Source: Larimichthys crocea
Taxonomy: Eukaryota > Chordata > Actinopteri > Sciaenidae
DNA length: 64,000 nt
Direction: 5' to 3'
NCBI RefSeq assembly: GCF_000972845.2
Contig: NC_040032.1
Span: 13,834,002 to 13,898,001, forward strand
Shown here: piece after piece, positions 58,452 through 64,000 of the stretch
Layout: every line of letters starts with the position of its first letter
Position numbering within the stretch: position 1 is the first letter of the stretch
The notes under the pieces: model-generated
Told to the model about the DNA's origin: nothing
Seen by the model: only the letters and a program-made list of their open reading frames with translations
Database searches by the model: none
Made by a program: the position numbers and the translations under genes

Positions 58452-60697
58452 TTTATGCATTCACTGTGTCATAATTAAATAAAAAACATATGTGCATACA
58501 TACATTTGTCTGCAACAGTTAGAGCATCTTCAGTCACTGTAATGTGACATATGTCCATGTGAAATGGATCACGTCGGCAGAGTTTAGTTACGAAAGGAAT
58601 TTAAATCAGATCCTACAGATTTGAGTGGATCAATCAAAAGTGACAGTGTTTAATTGTCCTCTGCACACACACACTTCCCTCACATGCATTAGATTAGGAT
58701 AAGGAGGATAAGAGATGAATGAATAAACGATACCTCAACCAAGTACTCAAGTTTTTGCGACGTCCTCCTCAGATATTCCTCTGCCAGCTACCCCACATGC
58801 TCATTTGTCCATGATGAGTCATCTAAATATTTATGTTTTATTTGCTTCACAGGAAGTTTAATTAATACTTTTGTATTTTTCATTTTGCTGAGACAGTACA
58901 GAACAAAATGTGTTGCCTTTCAGAGGACAGCACAGACCTGCCAACACAACGCACGACACGCTGTTAGAAGTTTTAATAAGGTGATGGACGTTGGTGAGCC
59001 GGCTGCTCGGTCACTCTCGACTTAGATTTAGTTTGATTTGTGACAACTGCTGACTGTCGAACATAAACGTAAAGTCAATAATAAAAAGCTAAATAATTGT
59101 TGTTTTGAAATACATTCATAATTTTATTATGACACAGTAAATGCGTACATATAAAGGTAAACACAGTATATTTGTCTCTTTGTTTGACTTGTTTTCATTT
59201 ATTTAAAGCTTCCATAGCCACGAGCCGTGTCCTAAAGACACACTTATTAAATAATAAAGGGGGTTACAGCTGAAAACAGCACCACATAGTGTCCACAAAC
59301 ATATTATAAATTGTATATATTCTCCTCTCTGCTTGTTTAATTTGGAACTGCTCTGTTTGTTTTGGCTCGTGAGGAGTTTTAAATCACTCTCTGCTATCAC
59401 GGAAACAACCTTTTTTTTCCCTGTACTGTAAATATGATGATTAGAGCTACAGAAGGAATGACAGTTATTATTTTGGAATAAAACACAAGACGTCCGTTAG
59501 ACCACGGGGATCACTTGTAAAATAATCTCCCTCTGATGAATAAGCATCTAAACGGGCTGCAAACACTCACTGCAGAGTACTGATGTCTCTTCTACTCCAG
59601 CTTGCATGTGTCTGAGGTCTTATCTGGTCTCTTCTCTCTCTTCTCTCTCTCTGCTTTATTTCATTCATTACTGTTTCTTTTTTTTTTTTTTCCTTTATCA
59701 ATTTAAGTGGTATTTACCCATGAATAAATGCCCAAATCTTTCTGTCTCATTTATATAAAAAGCACTCAAATGCTTTGGAACTGGACCAAGTAGGTTAACT
59801 GGGTATGTGTAATAGTTTCTTCTTGTCACTACAGTTGTCTTTCTTCTCAAGCACATGCTCTGCTCAGTGATAGATCCTCTTCTCCTCCAGGCGTCCAATC
59901 AGCTCCTGCCAAAACAAACCCACCAGGAGTTAAAGCACACGCTCCTCTCTACTGCTTTACTGTACCATGTCGATGTGCATGTTGCCCCTAGGTGGCAGTA
60001 TCTCTTCTGTCCCTGACGTTTGTCTCTATCTGCTCAGGCCAGTGGAGAATGGCGAGCGAGAGTCTGTTTGATCATGTATCTTTGAGCCATTCAGTCGTAG
60101 TGAAAGAGGAGCATTGAATTGGCTCATTTTCTTTTAAGCAGCACAAGCTAAAATAATTGTCTTATGATAACTCCCCCCCCCCACTGCACAGGAGGATGGT
60201 TATGTGTGACAGATCCTGGATGCAACTGAAGTTTGATTTTACTGCAGCAGCTGTGTGGTTTAGCAAATGTTCTGTATAGCAGCTCTGGTTGTGTATCTAT
60301 CTATCATCTCAGTTTGTGTTCCTGTAGTCGTCCTCTAGCCCCGTTTGGATCGGTGTCATCCGCTGTGTGCGGGACAGTCCTGGAAACAGCCGTGCACTGC
60401 TCTTTATCGTGAGGTGGAGAAGTTAAGCAAAGTCCCTCTCCTTGAAGCTTCTTCTTCGGTCAAACTAAAACACGGTGCGAGGAAATCATTTCACGAAAGC
60501 AAAAATCTTACCCCACTGTGGCTTAGTTGTCTCCTCGGAGGAAAAAACACCGACTGCAACTGCAGTTCCCGCCAAAAACCTAGAGTTTACAAGAGGCGTT
60601 CGACAACGACGACAAACGAGATCTGCAAGGTTAACCGTGAAGAAGCACATAAACAGCTAAAAGCCTAAAGTCTGGACCACGTGGCGACCTGACAACT

Positions 60698-60948
60698 GTG
60701 AACTCACCTGTTCAAATTATATTAAGGCTTAAAGTTATGCAGAATTAACAGCATGTTCACTGGGTGCCGTTACAGGTGGCTTGTTTGAGCACCCAGGCAT
60801 CATTAAGCCCAACTCAGGTCCACCACTGATCCACGCCTTTACCGATTTTTAGACCAGCACGGAGGCGGAAGAGGCTCTTCTGAAACCTGTAGGTGACGTC
60901 ACGGATACGACGTCCATTCTTTATACTGTCAGTGGTTCAAACCCAAAG
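60698..60948 (+). repeat. same dispersed teleost repeat, right part
   Basis: AACTCACCTGTTCAAATTAT ATTAAGGCTTAAAGTTATGC, GGGTGCCGTTACAGGTGGCT, GGTGACGTCACGGATACGAC GTCC, TTTATACTGTCAGTGG. Overlaps the 26041 copy in the GGTGCC-TTACAGG part. Confidence 0.65.
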
Positions 60949-61338
60949 TCAGTAATAGTTTGCACGGCGTCATGTGATGCTCGCCTTGCAGGTCATAGCA
61001 GCCTGTTGAGAGTCACAAAGAGGAGCTTCAGCTCTCATCAGAAGTGTTTTCTAGTCACAGACGGCTTCAAGGATGAAAACTATCTGGCTAGCTTTTTTAT
61101 AAACACGTCCCTTAACTTCTCCACCTCTGATAAAAAGCAGCGCACAGCGGCTTCAACTGGGAAACATCAGCGACCGTCTCCCGCACAGCGGACGAGACGG
61201 CCCCAAACGGCGCTAAGTCGTCCTCTTGCTCATTATTAATGGATGTCTTCAAACACACTTCAAACACACTCCAGTACATGGTCTCTCTTGGAAATAAACT
61301 AGGACGACTCACACATTTATTAACATAATTGTTATTTT

Positions 61339-61544
61339 AAAGGGACCCAAGCCATTTTGAATGTTGAAGCTCCTTCAGGCTCTCTCTCTCTTTTTTTTAC
61401 GTGTTTTATAGAGATAAATAAGTTATAAGTAAGATCGGCCCTGAAGAAAGACGGGCTGACGTCCCAAAAAAAATAAGCGCAGAGACGTAGAGAAGTGGCC
61501 GCTACTGAAGAAGACCCAGGCCAAAATGCGACTGGGGTCCCTTT
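61339..61544. mobile_element. MITE-like element with AAAGGGACCC ends
   Basis: Left end AAAGGGACCCAAGCCATTTTG; right end CAAAATG...GGGTCCCTTT. The ends are inverted copies over about 21-23 bp with small gaps, 206 bp in all. No clear target duplication is seen. Confidence 0.55.
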
Positions 61545-61582
61545 CAAATGTGCTGACTCTTTTAGTTGTCCATCTTAGCAGT

Positions 61583-61890
61583 GACTGCCCCTCCAACACT
61601 CTTCTACCTCGCCCCCGTCCTCCCTTTTCCTCCTCTCCTACCTGTTCATCATCCGTGTCATGCGTGACTCACGTCTCACTCTTGTCGTCCTGGCATTTTT
61701 CTTCCCACATCTCTTCTCACATCTGCCAGCTCTTGCATGCCCTCCTCCTCCTCTTCCTACTCCTTCCTCCTCCTCCTCCTCCAACCCTCCTCTACTACCG
61801 CTACTCTACTCAACATGGATGTCCACTAATATGACAATTAACTCTATCCGCTTACCTCTATCCTCCACCCCCCTCTCCCCCCAGTTTTTG
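61583..61890. repeat. pyrimidine-rich (CTCC)n tract
   Basis: CT-rich on the + strand, with CCTCCTCCTCCTCTTCC and TCCTCCTCCTCCTCC runs, ending in CCCCTCTCCCCCCAG. Confidence 0.8.
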
Positions 61891-62318
61891 ATACAAATAT
61901 GGCTGCATTTGTACAAGCGAAAAAGACTAAAGCAACTCATGTAGTTTATAGACTCATCCTTTGTTTCTGATTTTAGTTTGAATCCATCTGGATTTTGATT
62001 TTTTTTTTTTACTTTACTCCCCTCTATTTTCTTTTCTTTATTTATTATTTTTTATTTGATTTTTTGGTTTGTTTGTTTCTCCTTTTAGTCTCTGGACAAA
62101 ATATGTAGCGTTTGATACTAAAAGAGGTCATTGTCTTTTTCCCATTTCGCTGCAGAGAACATTCCTTTCTCCTTTTTTCTTTTTTTCTTTCTTTCCTTTT
62201 TTTTGTTGATATTGCATACGTGTCACTGATTGAAATGGAAGGTAGGTAAAGCTTTGCCTACGCACGTGATCTTTATGCAGATGAGAATGTGACAAGCACC
62301 CTAGCCTGAGTGACGTCA

Positions 62319-62323
62319 ATGTT

Positions 62324-62357
<34 letters not shown>
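62319..62357. repeat. (CT)n microsatellite
   Basis: About 18 CT units with one TTT break. Confidence 0.9.
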
Positions 62358-62358
<1 letters not shown>

Positions 62359-63374
62359 TCCTTTCTGTTATTTACCAATGGTCTTTAACCAAATTAATCT
62401 AACTTCATCAATTATGATTTGACTCTTAAAAGATTGGATTAAGTAGAGCTCTGGTTTTTCTCTTTCCTCCTTAACTTCATCCTGAAGTCCAATATCCCGC
62501 TCTATCTTCCAGGTTCCATTTCTTTCTCTTCTTTTATTTTTTCTTTCCGTTTTTTTTTTGTTTTGTTTTTGTTTTTGGGTAGAATGCATTCCTGTTTGTC
62601 CAGCATCTCTCTGTTTGTTGGTGAATTAGTACATTCGTCTTATGATTTTCACCATTGATTTCCACGACTGTTTCTTCTAACAACTGTCATGAGCACCAAG
62701 TGGTTGTGTGTTTTTTTTTTCTTCTCTTATTATTCCGCTTTAGTTGTCTTCTCTCTCTCTCTATAGTGGAGAACAGCTCTTCTTCTTCTTCTTTCTGCAA
62801 AGAACCAGTCGGTGCTTTTGTTGTATCTTAGCTTACGAAGCAGTTCAGACAGCACATGATAATGCATGCGGAAGAGCCAGCTGTATTTGGTTTCATACTA
62901 AAAAACGCCTCTTGGAGATTTTTCTGCTTACAATGAGCAGCGTATAAGTGTGCATCACAAGTTTCAGTCCCCATCTACTATTGAATCACAAGTTCTACCT
63001 TTGTTGAATGCTTAAAATAGAAGTATCTCACCCTCTACCATACGCAGTTTACAGGATAAGGCTGGCATTCCTCTATGTTTTTCTTACTATGAATAAATCC
63101 CTTGAAGAAGCCTGAACAAACAATGCGTGAGTCTGTCAATACTCTCTCACGTCCCTATTGTGGCACTGGGCACATCTATGAACTCCTACTGAAGATGAAA
63201 TACTTGTCACAAATATGTATTAAATAAGTCTAAGAGAGAGCTCAGATACAGTGGCCAGTTGAGCTAAATGCCAATGCATAACAATGCTTAGCACTTAATA
63301 CAAAGTACAGCTGAGGTTGATGGGAATGTTGTTAGTTTTGCAGGTGATAAACAAAAGTACTGAGCAAAGTACAT

Positions 63375-63485
63375 TTAGATCTGATGTTGACGGATCACCA
63401 AATTAAGTAGGATTCATCCTCTGGGGATCAGGATCAGTACAAAATATCATGTCGATCCACCCAATAGTAGCAGCAATATTTCAAG
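63375..63485 (-). repeat. same dispersed family, copy 3 (inverted)
   Basis: AGGATTCATCCTCTGGGGAT, then ACAAAATATCATGTCGATCC ACCCAATAG: the complement of the ATTGCCATGAAATTTTGTAC ... CCCAGAGGATGAATCCT consensus. Confidence 0.65.
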
Positions 63486-64000
63486 TCTTGGTAAGACTCG
63501 AGGCTCAGACTTGTTTGGGACTATTTTGAGCCGCGGAGTAATACAGATTTGGTGCTCTGTACAGCACCTGAACAATCATTGGAGCCCCATGGCACAGCGG
63601 GATTTATTGACAATAAGTAAAATGTCGAATATTTGCCGGCCTCATCCTTTAAGACAGTGGTAATTTTGAAAACCAGGACTCTAAAAGTAGCTTCATCGAA
63701 TCACATTGTTATTGGTTTATCAATTAGATGAACTTTCACTGATGAAATGCTTTTTTGGGGGGGTCCGTACATCATCATCAGTCACCCCCCCCCCCAAAAA
63801 AAAAAAAAAAAAAAATTTGCAGAAAATGTGGTTGAACCCAAGTCAATCTCAGAATCACTGTCATGCAATGCAGCGACAACTCCCTGGAACTACGAGAACA
63901 GAAAAAGTTGTTTGTTGTGATAAGTGTCCTGTATCACGGAGCCCATGAGCACAAACTGATTGTAACCACCAGTAGAAGTTAACGTAGTGAGTCTGTCAAA

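Larger units (their letters stand above)
57418..64000 (+). other. srrm3 intron 9 or 3' flank
   Basis: No RS-rich or eMIC-like coding stretch could be found. Contains an AT repeat (58391-58451), two dispersed repeats, one short inverted-repeat element, a CT-rich tract and a C/A tract. The frame at 60345-60668 (107 codons) has no splice borders or known motif. Confidence 0.55.

Noticed and set aside
59893..59940. Possible exon after CTCTTCTCCTCCAG
   Set aside because: The frame gives ASNQLLPKQTHQELKHTLL... with no RS or basic character and no convincing donor; treated as chance.
60345..60668. 107-codon frame before the repeat at 60698
   Set aside because: No splice sites at the ends, no family recognised, and it borders a repeat.

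Overview
The window looks like genomic DNA from a ray-finned (teleost) fish, probably a percomorph. It has long gene-poor stretches full of CA/GT and CTAT microsatellites. It also carries many dispersed repeats that I recognise as teleost types: tRNA-derived SINEs, 3' ends of non-LTR retrotransposons, fold-back elements and short inverted-repeat elements. There are no bacterial-type operons, and spliced exons have GT-AG borders. The short open frames scattered through the window are nearly all chance, repeat-derived or low-complexity.

One protein-coding gene is supported: srrm3 (serine/arginine repetitive matrix 3, a neural splicing regulator), on the + strand. Nine coding exons can be placed between 32381 and 57417. 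They join into one open frame of exactly 349 codons. It starts with an N-terminus like the ancestral Cwc21/SRRM2 type, then has an 18-residue glutamate run, a cwf21 domain, an acidic Asp/Tyr segment and a series of Lys/Arg/Ser-rich blocks. The C-terminal part, which holds the eMIC (enhancer of microexons) domain in this family, is not in the window. Either it lies further 3', or some transcripts end early at a candidate terminal exon at about 57792.

Layout: 1-32380 is upstream DNA with no gene I can prove. It may contain the untranslated 5' exon(s) of srrm3, because the first coding exon has a 3' splice site. 32381-32727 is coding exon 1. Introns 1 (9.3 kb) and 2 (8.4 kb) carry repeats, including a 476-bp solo LTR inserted in a SINE. 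50513-57417 is a tight cluster of small exons, all phase 2-2 with lengths divisible by three, including a 36-nt microexon. This cluster also holds a polypurine tract of about 0.9 kb and an exon flanked by complementary GT and CA runs. 57418-64000 is a 3' intron or flank with more repeats and pyrimidine-rich DNA.

The most interesting features are how the splicing regulator's own exons are arranged (seven frame-neutral exons, UGC motifs next to 3' splice sites, GU/AC runs flanking one exon, a possible early terminal exon) and several pairs of related repeats that can be matched to each other inside the window.
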